Below are positions 53,351-59,921 of a DNA stretch of 64,000 nucleotides, one piece after another. The stretch is from the NCBI RefSeq assembly GCF_003594935.2, contig NZ_CP043342.1, positions 3,720,001 through 3,784,000 on the forward strand, written 5' to 3'. Under the pieces are notes generated by a model. The model searched no databases. It was not told the DNA's origin and saw only the letters and a program-made list of their open reading frames with translations. The stretch is from Enterobacter huaxiensis (GTDB lineage Bacteria > Pseudomonadota > Gammaproteobacteria > Enterobacterales > Enterobacteriaceae). The first letter of the stretch is position 1; each line of letters begins with the position of its first letter. The position numbers were made by a program, and so were the translations under genes.

Positions 53351-54061
53351 ATGAATACACCTTATACAGACCGCTACGACCGTGCTTTTTTACTCGACAC
53401 CATGATGGGTCCAAACGCCATGCGCCTAACCGAGGAGCTGGTGGCCCAGCTTCCGATAGCCCCAGGCATGCGTATTCTGGATCTCGGCTGCGGGAAAGGG
53501 ATCTCCTCTATTCTGCTTGCCGAGAAATACGGTGCGACGGTTTTTGCCGCCGACCTGTGGATCACCCCCACCGAGAACGCAGAGCGGTTCACCGCGCTGG
53601 GGCTGGACGGGAAAATTTTCCCGCTTCTGGTAGATGCAACAAAAGAGATCCCCTTTGCGCATGACTACTTTGACCTGATCGTCAGCGTGGACGCCTATCA
53701 ATATTTCGGCAGCAACGACACCATGCTCGCAACACTGCTGCCGTACCTGAAACCTGGCGGGTATTTTGCCGCCGCGGTCCCGGGTTTTATCGGGGACTAT
53801 AGCGAAGACAACTTGCCCGACGTGGTGAAACCGTTCTGGACGCCCGAGTGGTATTTCTACCCGCTCCACTGGTGGAAAACGCTTTGGGAGAAAGAGCCGG
53901 GCATTACGCTGAACACGGTGCGCGAAATGGACACCTGCCAGCAGGCCTGGGACGAGTTTATGACGTGCGACATCGCGCAGGAGATGATGGTGCCGATCAT
54001 GGAGGCCGGCGCCGGAGCGTATTTTAATATGATCCAGCTTGTCGCCCAAAAACGGGAGTAA
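53351..54061 (+). CDS. Class I SAM-dependent methyltransferase
   Basis: A 236-residue cytoplasmic methyltransferase. Motif I is MRILDLGCGKGISSILLAEK, motif II FAADLWITP, and DYFDLIVSVDAYQYFG marks the catalytic strand; GGYFAAAVPGF is motif III-like. It resembles the UbiE/cyclopropane synthase-type group of small-molecule methyltransferases. AGGAG lies five bases before the ATG at 53351; a GTG three bases earlier also fits. It is coupled to yjhX. Substrate unknown. Confidence 0.85.
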   Translation: MNTPYTDRYDRAFLLDTMMGPNAMRLTEELVAQLPIAPGMRILDLGCGKGISSILLAEKYGATVFAADLWITPTENAERFTALGLDGKIFPLLVDATKEIPFAHDYFDLIVSVDAYQYFGSNDTMLATLLPYLKPGGYFAAAVPGFIGDYSEDNLPDVVKPFWTPEWYFYPLHWWKTLWEKEPGITLNTVREMDTCQQAWDEFMTCDIAQEMMVPIMEAGAGAYFNMIQLVAQKRE

Positions 54062-54066
54062 TCTTT

Positions 54067-54130
54067 GCCCGGCGGCGCTGCGCTTGCACGGGACTACAGT
54101 GTAGGCCGGGTAAGCGCAGCGCCACCCGGC
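54067..54130. repeat. Paired REP elements (BIME) after the methyltransferase gene
   Basis: GCCCGGCGGCGCTGCGCTTG followed by inverted GTAGGCCGGGTAAGCGCA and GCGCCACCCGGC, between two convergent genes. It is the last REP in the window; none occurs in the island beyond. Confidence 0.9.
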
Positions 54131-54133
54131 AGT

Positions 54134-54754
54134 TCATCGCTTGCTCATCGCCAGCTTTGCGGCAAACAGCAGGAACACGACGCCGGTAGTTCGGTCCATC
54201 CACTTCACTACGGCAGGCTTCTTCAGCACATCCGCAGCATACCCCGTCGCAATAATCAGCGTGAGTGACCAGAGTGTGCCAATCAGCACATGAATCCCGA
54301 CCAGCAAAAACGTCCAGGCAAAAGGCGAATGTCCTGCGGGAATAAACTGCGGGAGAAACGAAACGTAAAAGATGCCCATTTTAGGGTTCAGGACATTCCC
54401 CAGCATGCCGCGCAAAAAGCCGTTACCGCTGCGGGAAGAGCCTTCTGCTGAGAGGGAAAACTGCTGTCGCGGGCGAAGCAACAGCTGGAGGCCGAGCCAG
54501 CACAGATACGCTGCACCACACCACTTTAGCAGCGAGTACGCGACTTCAGAGACGGCCAGCAGCGCACCCAGACCAAACGCCACCACTGCCCCCCAGATAA
54601 AGCAGCCAGTATCAATTCCCAGCGCGACGTGTACGGCTTTTTTACTGCCGTCAGCGGCGGCGGTTCGCAGGATCAATGCCGTGTCGAGGCCGGGGGTGAG
54701 CGTCAGAAGCGTGGCAGCGAAGGTGAATGCAAGAAGGGCATCGGTGACGGACAT
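54134..54754 (-). CDS. LysE/RhtB family amino-acid exporter
   Basis: A 206-residue inner-membrane exporter with about six hydrophobic spans. It begins MSVTDALLAFTFAATLLTLTPGLDTALIL, the RhtB-family lead helix with the TPG motif; LLKWCGAAYLCWLGLQLL and GMLGNVLNPKMGIFYVSFLPQF are the other family signatures. GGAGA lies six bases before the chosen ATG; 14 more in-frame residues upstream are unlikely. Such proteins export threonine, homoserine, leucine or related compounds. This is the last gene with core-genome composition before the island. Confidence 0.9.
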   Translation of the reverse strand: MSVTDALLAFTFAATLLTLTPGLDTALILRTAAADGSKKAVHVALGIDTGCFIWGAVVAFGLGALLAVSEVAYSLLKWCGAAYLCWLGLQLLLRPRQQFSLSAEGSSRSGNGFLRGMLGNVLNPKMGIFYVSFLPQFIPAGHSPFAWTFLLVGIHVLIGTLWSLTLIIATGYAADVLKKPAVVKWMDRTTGVVFLLFAAKLAMSKR

Positions 54755-54909
54755 GCTGTTTCTCCGAAAACGCAAAGCGTAATGGGAAGTTAACAATACC
54801 GCAACACTAAAAATGAGGATGCCATTGCAATCAGTATGCTGTTGACGTCAATCAGAACAATAAAAAGACCCGCATTACGCCGTAACAGGTTATAGGCCCG
54901 TAATATTCT

Positions 54910-55284
54910 CTATACTTCTGTTCGGACAGCTGTAATTTGTGCGACATCCTTCCTTACCGCGTCGACCAGATCGGCAACCGCGCTAATCACCTGCCCGTTC
55001 TCTGATGCAATACGGGAGAAGCCGAGACGTTTTAGCTGTTCCGTATCGAGTCCCGAACACACCGCGTGCGCCCTCAGTAAGGCGTCCGCCAGCTCCTGAT
55101 GCTTTCCACTGTGCATCGACAGCAGCATTTTTTCCTGACTGCGGCGATCCAGTCGGGCGAATGCCTGAAGCATTTCACTGTAATGCAGGAATTTATAATC
55201 AAAAGGTTTTGGTGAACTGTATAAGGCTTGGGAAGACGTTTGAATGGTGCGATAATAGGAACACAACAAAACCAACATAACCAT
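54910..55284 (-). CDS. Unrecognised 124-residue protein downstream of cbtA
   Basis: I do not recognise this protein. From the ATG at 55284 it has a short hydrophobic segment (MVMLVLLCSYY) and a helical body (MLQAFARLDRRSQEKMLLSM, LKRLGFSRIASENGQVISAVADLVDAVRKDV), so it may be anchored in the inner membrane with the rest in the cytoplasm. No good Shine-Dalgarno precedes the ATG. The same frame stays open for about 35 codons upstream with charged, protein-like sequence (HEKRGGG, KDETRKYIYL) but no standard start codon, so the true N-terminus may be longer. It lies between the RhtB-type gene and cbtA on the minus strand, at the island edge. Confidence 0.5.
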   Translation of the reverse strand: MVMLVLLCSYYRTIQTSSQALYSSPKPFDYKFLHYSEMLQAFARLDRRSQEKMLLSMHSGKHQELADALLRAHAVCSGLDTEQLKRLGFSRIASENGQVISAVADLVDAVRKDVAQITAVRTEV

Positions 55285-55443
55285 TGATAAATAAATATAT
55301 TTCCTTGTTTCATCTTTATAAATGCCCCCTTTTGTGCCCCCACCTCGTTTTTCATGCGACTCGTTGAGCCTTTCATCGAGTCGCTAATCTCACCAATTTC
55401 TTCACAGACCGTGCAAGCCTTCTCAGCTCTTTAAGCCGTCCCC

Positions 55444-55812
55444 TCACTGACGCGATCTGCTAAGAACAATATTACTTACTTCCCGATAAGAACAACTGTT
55501 CATTAATCCACATGCTTTTCTGGCATGATGGATATCTGTCACGGTCAGATATGGCGCTTGTCCTTGTGAGGAAAATCCACTGCGATCGATACGGGCTAAC
55601 TCATATTTCTCCACCAGAAAGTTAATAGCATTAGCCAGAGTGATATCGGCATCAATATGTTCCTGTATGACGGTTTCATCATAGAAAGGTGTATCGTTTA
55701 GCGTCAGGCCATAATGCTGTTCCAGCAGACGACTAAGTAACATTTTCCAGATAGTCACGGGCGACAGGCATGGCCTCGCCGCCCGCAAATTTGTTGCAGG
55801 TAGAAATTTCAT
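55444..55812 (-). CDS. cbtA: CbtA/YkfI family type IV toxin
   Basis: A toxin that binds the cytoskeletal proteins FtsZ and MreB and distorts cell shape. From MKFLPATNLRAARPCLSPVT it has 122 residues, with the family core WKMLLSRLLEQHYGLTLNDTPF and the ANAINFLVEKYELARIDRSGFS segment. It resembles E. coli YeeV and YkfI. An upstream in-frame start would overlap the antitoxin gene. It follows cbeA by 20 bases, the usual order antitoxin then toxin. Confidence 0.92.
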   Translation of the reverse strand: MKFLPATNLRAARPCLSPVTIWKMLLSRLLEQHYGLTLNDTPFYDETVIQEHIDADITLANAINFLVEKYELARIDRSGFSSQGQAPYLTVTDIHHARKACGLMNSCSYREVSNIVLSRSRQ

Positions 55813-55832
55813 TTTTTCTCTCGTGAAAGTAA

Positions 55833-56159
55833 TTAACGTTGTGTGGGATAAACGGCGATGTATACGTAACCACAACTACCAAGCGTATCGGCTTCGCAGG
55901 TAAAACCGTTGTGGTAGAGAGTGACACAGTGATGGTGACAGGGGATCAGTTCACCAGTGGTCAGCATCGATTCCATCTGGCTGATGAAGTGTGGAAATGC
56001 GTCATTCAATTTGAAGCATTCCGTATCGCTGAAATTGCCTATCAAACTAGCCCTGTCAGCCAGATAATGCAGCCGGTTACCTTCCTGAACTAATCTGGCA
56101 CCAAACCGTGGAACAATATCGCTTTTTAGACCCCATTCATGGGCTGGTATTAATGACAT
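55833..56159 (-). CDS. cbeA: CbeA/YeeU family type IV antitoxin
   Basis: The partner of CbtA. In E. coli CbeA does not bind the toxin but opposes it by stabilising FtsZ and MreB filaments. The 108-residue protein has PRFGARLVQEGNRLHYLADRA and LGSCGYVYIAVYP, the YeeU/YafW/YfjZ signatures. GGGAG precedes the ATG. It starts 12 bases after the RadC-like gene. The small DUF987 (YeeT) gene that often lies between these two is absent. Confidence 0.93.
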   Translation of the reverse strand: MSLIPAHEWGLKSDIVPRFGARLVQEGNRLHYLADRASLIGNFSDTECFKLNDAFPHFISQMESMLTTGELIPCHHHCVTLYHNGFTCEADTLGSCGYVYIAVYPTQR

Positions 56160-56171
56160 AAAAATCTCCCT

Positions 56172-56642
56172 TTAAAGCAAACCAAGCTCAGCAAATGACG
56201 CCACCTCGTTTCCCACCACAAGATGATCCAGCACACGTACTTCCACTAGTGCCAGCGCTTTCATAATCCTCTGAGTAATATGTTTGTCCTGCTGGCTGAT
56301 TTCTGTCGTGCCGGACGGATGGTTGTGTGCCAGAATGACCGCAGCGGCGTTATGTTTCAGGGCTGATTTAACCACCTCGCGGGGATGCACTTCGGTATGG
56401 CTGAGCGTGCCGGTAAACAGTGTTTCTCGCTCCAGCAGGCAATGCTGATTGTCGAGATACATCACGATGAAAACTTCCCGCTCCAGGCTAGCCATCTGCA
56501 GTTGCAGCCAGGTTTTTGTGAGGCTGGTGGAGGTAAATGACTCACTCGGTTGACGCTGGTATTTCTCCAGCAGACGTAATGCTCGCTGGATGACTCGCTG
56601 CTCGTTTGCAGGAAATACAGGGGATAAATTGATCGTAGACAT
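56172..56642 (-). CDS. RadC-like JAB domain protein (YeeS/YkfG type)
   Basis: A 156-residue JAMM/MPN+ fold protein with the metal motif in VILAHNHPSGTTEISQQD (HxH, Ser and Asp) and a conserved VFIVMYLDNQHCLLERETLF strand. These island-borne RadC proteins accompany CbtA/CbeA in CP4-type elements; their biochemical role is unproven, and the old link to DNA repair is weak. GAGGA precedes the ATG. A terminator-like hairpin lies directly upstream of the gene. Confidence 0.9.
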   Translation of the reverse strand: MSTINLSPVFPANEQRVIQRALRLLEKYQRQPSESFTSTSLTKTWLQLQMASLEREVFIVMYLDNQHCLLERETLFTGTLSHTEVHPREVVKSALKHNAAAVILAHNHPSGTTEISQQDKHITQRIMKALALVEVRVLDHLVVGNEVASFAELGLL

Positions 56643-56655
56643 GGTTGTTCCTCAG

Positions 56656-56687
56656 AAAGAAAAGCCCTTCCGAATTTTCGGAAAGGC
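56656..56687 (-). terminator. Terminator-like hairpin between the DUF932 and RadC-like genes
   Basis: Stem GCCCTTCCGA/TCGGAAAGGC (one mismatch, 56664-56687) with an ATTT loop. On the minus strand TTTTCTTTCTG follows, so it can end the DUF932 transcript before radC. Confidence 0.75.
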
Positions 56688-56711
56688 GTTTAGGGAGAAT
56701 GGTGGAATGGT

Positions 56712-57533
56712 TCATGAAGCAAGCTGCAGCATATTCTCAGCCATCACCCAGAGGGCACGGTTGAGCTTCACATCACCGTCAATACCTGTCACTGCTCGGG
56801 TATGGGCGCGCTTTCCTTTGGTTGTTCTCCCCGAGAGCCCGCCTTTGATCAGGTTTTCCTGAATGCGCTGGTAAGTGGTCCAAAGGTCGTTGCTTTCGTC
56901 CTGCCAGCGGCGTGGGGAAAGTATCTGCGTCTCTGTCACCGGTTGGTGCTCCTCACCGAAGCGATATGTCAGCGCCGCTTTCGCCATCGCCTGCTGAGCG
57001 GGCGGCGGCAACAAAAGCGACTGCATGGCATCGCGTTTCTCTTCTACCCGGTCAAATATTCCCAGTACTTCGTAGGCCCCTTCGATGACTTTCTCTACTA
57101 CGTTGCCTTTATGCGGGACGCGCACCTCGCCAAAACTCTCACCGCAAATCAGCCCATTTTGGCAAACTGCTCTGAATAACCCCGGTAGCATCTGATATGA
57201 GCTGGAGCCGTCGTGGCTATTCAGCAGAATAATTTCGGGAACCTGTTTGCCAGTAATCTGGCCTTCACGACGCAGGCGCAGCATGTGCTTCGTATGCTCT
57301 CGTTTGCTCTGGTCGCGGACTCTGGTCTGGCACGCGAAGAATGGCTGGAAACCTTCGCGTTGCAGGTTATCGAGAAGGGTAATTGTCGGGATGTAGGTAT
57401 AGCGATCGCTACGGGATTCATGTTTTTCTTCGCTGAAGACACTGGGCACATAATGAGCCAGTTCGTCGCGAGTTAACGGGCGGTCACGACGAACAAGGTT
57501 GACTGCACCAAAGCGGCTGGCTAAACGGGTCAT
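56712..57533 (-). CDS. DUF932 protein (YafZ/YfjQ family)
   Basis: A 273-residue protein of the family found in CP4-6 (YafZ), CP4-57 (YfjQ) and related islands, with relatives on plasmids and phages. Visible blocks: NLVRRDRPLTRDELAHYVPSV, YTYIPTITLLDNLQREGFQP, EIILLNSHDGSSSYQMLPG and FRAVCQNGLICGESFGEVRV. The last pattern (LNSHDG...R..CxNG) is shared with DUF932 proteins. Role unknown, though such genes are strictly tied to mobile elements. AAGGA lies before the ATG. Confidence 0.9.
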   Translation of the reverse strand: MTRLASRFGAVNLVRRDRPLTRDELAHYVPSVFSEEKHESRSDRYTYIPTITLLDNLQREGFQPFFACQTRVRDQSKREHTKHMLRLRREGQITGKQVPEIILLNSHDGSSSYQMLPGLFRAVCQNGLICGESFGEVRVPHKGNVVEKVIEGAYEVLGIFDRVEEKRDAMQSLLLPPPAQQAMAKAALTYRFGEEHQPVTETQILSPRRWQDESNDLWTTYQRIQENLIKGGLSGRTTKGKRAHTRAVTGIDGDVKLNRALWVMAENMLQLAS

Positions 57534-57554
57534 AGTTGATTCCTTTTAAAACGG

Positions 57555-57581
57555 ACATAAAAGCCACTCCAGTAGAGTGGC
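57555..57581 (-). terminator. Terminator-like hairpin upstream of the DUF932 gene
   Basis: Perfect 7-bp stem GCCACTC/GAGTGGC (57563-57581), loop CAGTA, followed on the minus strand by TTTTATG. It separates the 57603 gene from the DUF932 gene and may terminate or attenuate. Confidence 0.65.
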
Positions 57582-57602
57582 ATTGGATGGAAGATAAAAT
57601 GT

Positions 57603-57989
57603 TCAGGGAAAGGCTGGTGGCTGGCTCTGCTGTGGCGAGAGTTCTCTGTCAGGTAATGCCGGTGGTATTTGCTTTTCGGCCTGGTGATGTTGTAATCGCC
57701 GCAGAATAAAGGGTTTACTGTACTGGAAGTATCGAAGACACCATTCGTGCTTAACGACTCGCCTTATGTTCAAAGGTAAGCGTTCATACGCTTTGCTGCA
57801 CACCGATAAAACAAAGGCATCATCATTGATTCTGTCCTCTGCTATTGCAGCCAGCCCTTTTATAAAGGAACGCTTCAGCTTTTGTCGAAAGTTAGCTTCC
57901 AGGTGAGCTTCGGAATCGGAAGGTGATAGTACGTCTGGTACAGGTGCTGGCACGCAAACCGTGTTTCCTGATTGGGACTTTTCAGGCAA
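57603..57989 (-). CDS. Unrecognised basic protein of the island
   Basis: A 128-residue protein I do not recognise. The N-terminus is Pro/Ser-rich (VPAPVPDVLSPSDSEAH), the middle basic and helical (FRQKLKRSFIKGLAAIAED, YERLPLNIRRVVKHEWC, SKPFILRRLQHHQ) and the C-terminus rich in Pro and Gln. Translation appears to start at a TTG that overlaps the end of the upstream gene by eight bases; no ATG is available, and a GTG lies about ten codons in. The tight overlap argues for coupling with the small membrane protein before it. It could bind nucleic acid. Confidence 0.55.
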   Translation of the reverse strand: MPEKSQSGNTVCVPAPVPDVLSPSDSEAHLEANFRQKLKRSFIKGLAAIAEDRINDDAFVLSVCSKAYERLPLNIRRVVKHEWCLRYFQYSKPFILRRLQHHQAEKQIPPALPDRELSPQQSQPPAFP

Positions 57990-58173
57990 GCGTGGCGAGT
58001 TTTTTTATGAGTCTTATCAGGCTATAGGTCATCAGGCTGGCTCCCATTGCTTGGCATACGGCCGACTTACTTCTCAGCAGAGTGAGCCCTGCGACGCTGA
58101 AAACAACGGGCCAGGTCAGCCCAAATGATTCTGCATCTGGCGTTGTATTGTCCGGGGATTTTTTAGTTTTCAT
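57982..58173 (-). CDS. Small single-helix membrane protein of the island
   Basis: A 63-residue protein from MKTKKSPDNTTPDAESFG. It has a hydrophobic stretch (LTWPVVFSVAGLTLL), then SKSAVCQAMGASLMTYSLIRLIKKL, an amphipathic helix. A TTG four codons upstream could also start it. Its last eight bases overlap the next gene's start. Unrecognised; could be an anchor or small regulator working with the basic protein encoded after it. Confidence 0.5.
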   Translation of the reverse strand: MKTKKSPDNTTPDAESFGLTWPVVFSVAGLTLLRSKSAVCQAMGASLMTYSLIRLIKKLATLA

Positions 58174-58190
58174 AGGTTGGTCCAAAAGGT

Positions 58191-58220
58191 GTCCGGTACA
58201 GCAGGAAGCTTATACCGGAC
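58191..58220. other. Hairpin upstream of the small membrane protein gene
   Basis: An 8-bp perfect inverted repeat GTCCGGTA/TACCGGAC with a 14-base loop, 12 bases after the stop of the secreted-protein gene (in its reading direction). No T tract, so its role is open. Confidence 0.5.
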
Positions 58221-58231
58221 TGGAAGAGTAA

Positions 58232-59071
58232 TTAGGGGAGATCGACTGAGGCTATTTCCTCAGAAGCGTTTGTGGGGCCACTGTAAACGCCGACATATTC
58301 ATTTTGAGGGAAGATAATTACTGCATTTTTCTTCGGATCAAAAGAGCAACCTCTTAATCCTGCAATTGCGGCGGTTTTCCCGGAGCTTGTGTTTTTGACA
58401 ATCAGTTTGTTGTCTGCACAGTTGCTGGCTTTAACAAAACTCACCACATAACCGTCCTGCTCTGCGACGGTTTCAGCGGTCGTTGATTTTGGCCCAGACT
58501 TACGTTCTTTCTGCCCGCTTGCCCGATCGCTGCTATAAGGAATATATTGCGCAGCATCATTCCGCATGGTCGGTGGATCATTGTTCAGACCAAGATATAC
58601 AGGACAACTGGAGGCACCCACCTCGCAGCTCTTTTCGACAATAGCACGTGACGGCCAGCCTTTTGTGCCGATGTAGGCAGCACCGGTTTCATCCAGGCAA
58701 TAGGTTTCCTCCCATGAGTAATTTTTATTCTGACCCGGCATAGTGCGGGTCGTTACGAGACAAGTCAGAGCCTTAACCGGTTTACTGTCGTAGCGGATAA
58801 AGTTCTGTTCAAGCGGTGATGCTGCGTACAATAAAGGAGAGATATTCGCTGCAGCCGCCTTGCTCTGTGCCTCCGCGCTGAAACCAGCTTTATTGTTGAG
58901 TTTTACGCTGACTGCCGCATCGTTCATTTCGCGAAGCATTTCACCACCGCCATCTGTCAGAAAGAACGTGTAGCGTTCTGGATGAATATTACCGGGAATG
59001 GTGATGGCAAAGCTGAAGGCCGGGAGCGAAAGCGTACAGAGTAAAATAAGGCGTGAAATGAATGTCGCCAT
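58232..59071 (-). CDS. Unrecognised secreted protein (279 residues)
   Basis: An exported protein with a clear signal peptide (FISRLILLCTLSLPAFSFA, cleavage before ITIPGN). The mature part has six cysteines (in ALTCLVT, EETYCLDE, EKSCEVGASSCPV, KASNCADN, LRGCSFD), which suits three disulfides in the periplasm. A Ser/Lys-rich linker (ASGQKERKSGPKSTTAE) splits two regions. I do not recognise the family; segments such as YCLDETGAAYIGTKGW and YVGVYSGPT hint at a compact beta fold. AAGGA lies before the start within a leader nearly shared with the next secreted gene upstream. It may belong with that gene. Confidence 0.7.
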   Translation of the reverse strand: MATFISRLILLCTLSLPAFSFAITIPGNIHPERYTFFLTDGGGEMLREMNDAAVSVKLNNKAGFSAEAQSKAAAANISPLLYAASPLEQNFIRYDSKPVKALTCLVTTRTMPGQNKNYSWEETYCLDETGAAYIGTKGWPSRAIVEKSCEVGASSCPVYLGLNNDPPTMRNDAAQYIPYSSDRASGQKERKSGPKSTTAETVAEQDGYVVSFVKASNCADNKLIVKNTSSGKTAAIAGLRGCSFDPKKNAVIIFPQNEYVGVYSGPTNASEEIASVDLP

Positions 59072-59130
59072 ATAAAGATATCCTTACTGATGATTAACAA
59101 TGCGGGAGCATGGGCTACCGGATGGGGTGG

Positions 59131-59565
59131 TTAATGGCTGATGCAGTCTTCCCAATTAAGACCCTCCAGAGCTTCCCTGAGCCCTGCGGTATTGAAGGGG
59201 TGAGATACGGATTTATTCATCCGGGTGATTTCAATTTGCCCATGGCTGTCTGTGTTTTTGAGCGCTATAAAAGCCGCCTCATTCGGAGGGTAATGAACTG
59301 CATTGATATTGATTCCCATAGCTTCTTTCCCATTATCTGGTATATACATTGGCTCCTTATCTGACCCGCTGTAGCTCACTATCAAATGACTGTCCCGGCA
59401 GGTGAGCGTCATACGCTCTCCGGCGCTATTGTCGGCGTTAAGTTCAAACTCCATCGCATTGACAGTGCCAAACCAGTTGCCCCATTGCTGCTCCGGGCCC
59501 ATTGCATGCACAGCACCACTGAACAATGCTGCGTCGAAAAGAAATGAAGGGATGATCTTCAACAT
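59131..59565 (-). CDS. Unrecognised small secreted protein (144 residues)
   Basis: A signal peptide (MLKIIPSFLFDAALFSGAVHA) precedes a 123-residue mature part with two cysteines (LTCRDSH and EDCISH at the very end), so one disulfide is possible. The sequence alternates short hydrophobic strands (RMTLTCRDSHLIVSYSGS, INAVHYPPNEAAFIAL), like a small beta sandwich. Not recognised. AAGGA seven bases before ATG. Its leader CAGTAAGGAATATCT is almost the same as that of the 58232-59071 gene. It lies 59 bases before that gene, so they are probably one transcript. Confidence 0.65.
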   Translation of the reverse strand: MLKIIPSFLFDAALFSGAVHAMGPEQQWGNWFGTVNAMEFELNADNSAGERMTLTCRDSHLIVSYSGSDKEPMYIPDNGKEAMGININAVHYPPNEAAFIALKNTDSHGQIEITRMNKSVSHPFNTAGLREALEGLNWEDCISH

Positions 59566-59921
59566 AGATATTCCTTACTGTGTGTTTTATAAGCGGAAGT
59601 GGGCCTTTTTTGCATAAAAGGCCACTTGATCGTATGCATTTGAGAGGAGATGGGATAATCGTTAATACAGATCAGTTTTACGCAATTGATCGTCATTACC
59701 TATAATAAAAACGATCAATATCAATATATTAATAGTTTTCACCTATCATGCGTTTGATTTCGATCGGTATAACAGATCAATGTACAGAAGCCATACCGGT
59801 AATACATACCGGCGTGGCATCATACAGGTAATACAGGCATGAAATAATCTGGAATGCGCAATAGAATGAATTATACTGAATGTTACCGGCGTCTCAGTAA
59901 ACATCCCAGGAAATATAATCG
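59566..59921. other. Gene-free region with a GATC cluster
   Basis: 356 AT-rich bases without a gene. It holds a long hairpin at 59597-59627 (AAGTG-GCC arms with A/T core), six GATC sites between 59628 and 59778, three copies of TTGATCGT (two direct, one inverted), and later repeated GGTAATACA (59797 and 59825). It contains the promoter for the secreted-protein genes and the tail of the 59922-61241 gene transcript. Confidence 0.7.
59597..59627. other. Long hairpin upstream of the secreted-protein genes
   Basis: AAGTGGGCCTTTT pairs with AAAAGGCCACTT, one G bulged, loop TTGCAT. It lies about 30 bases before the start of the 144-residue secreted protein. It has the shape of a terminator for the upstream gene but lacks a T tract on either side. 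Confidence 0.55.
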
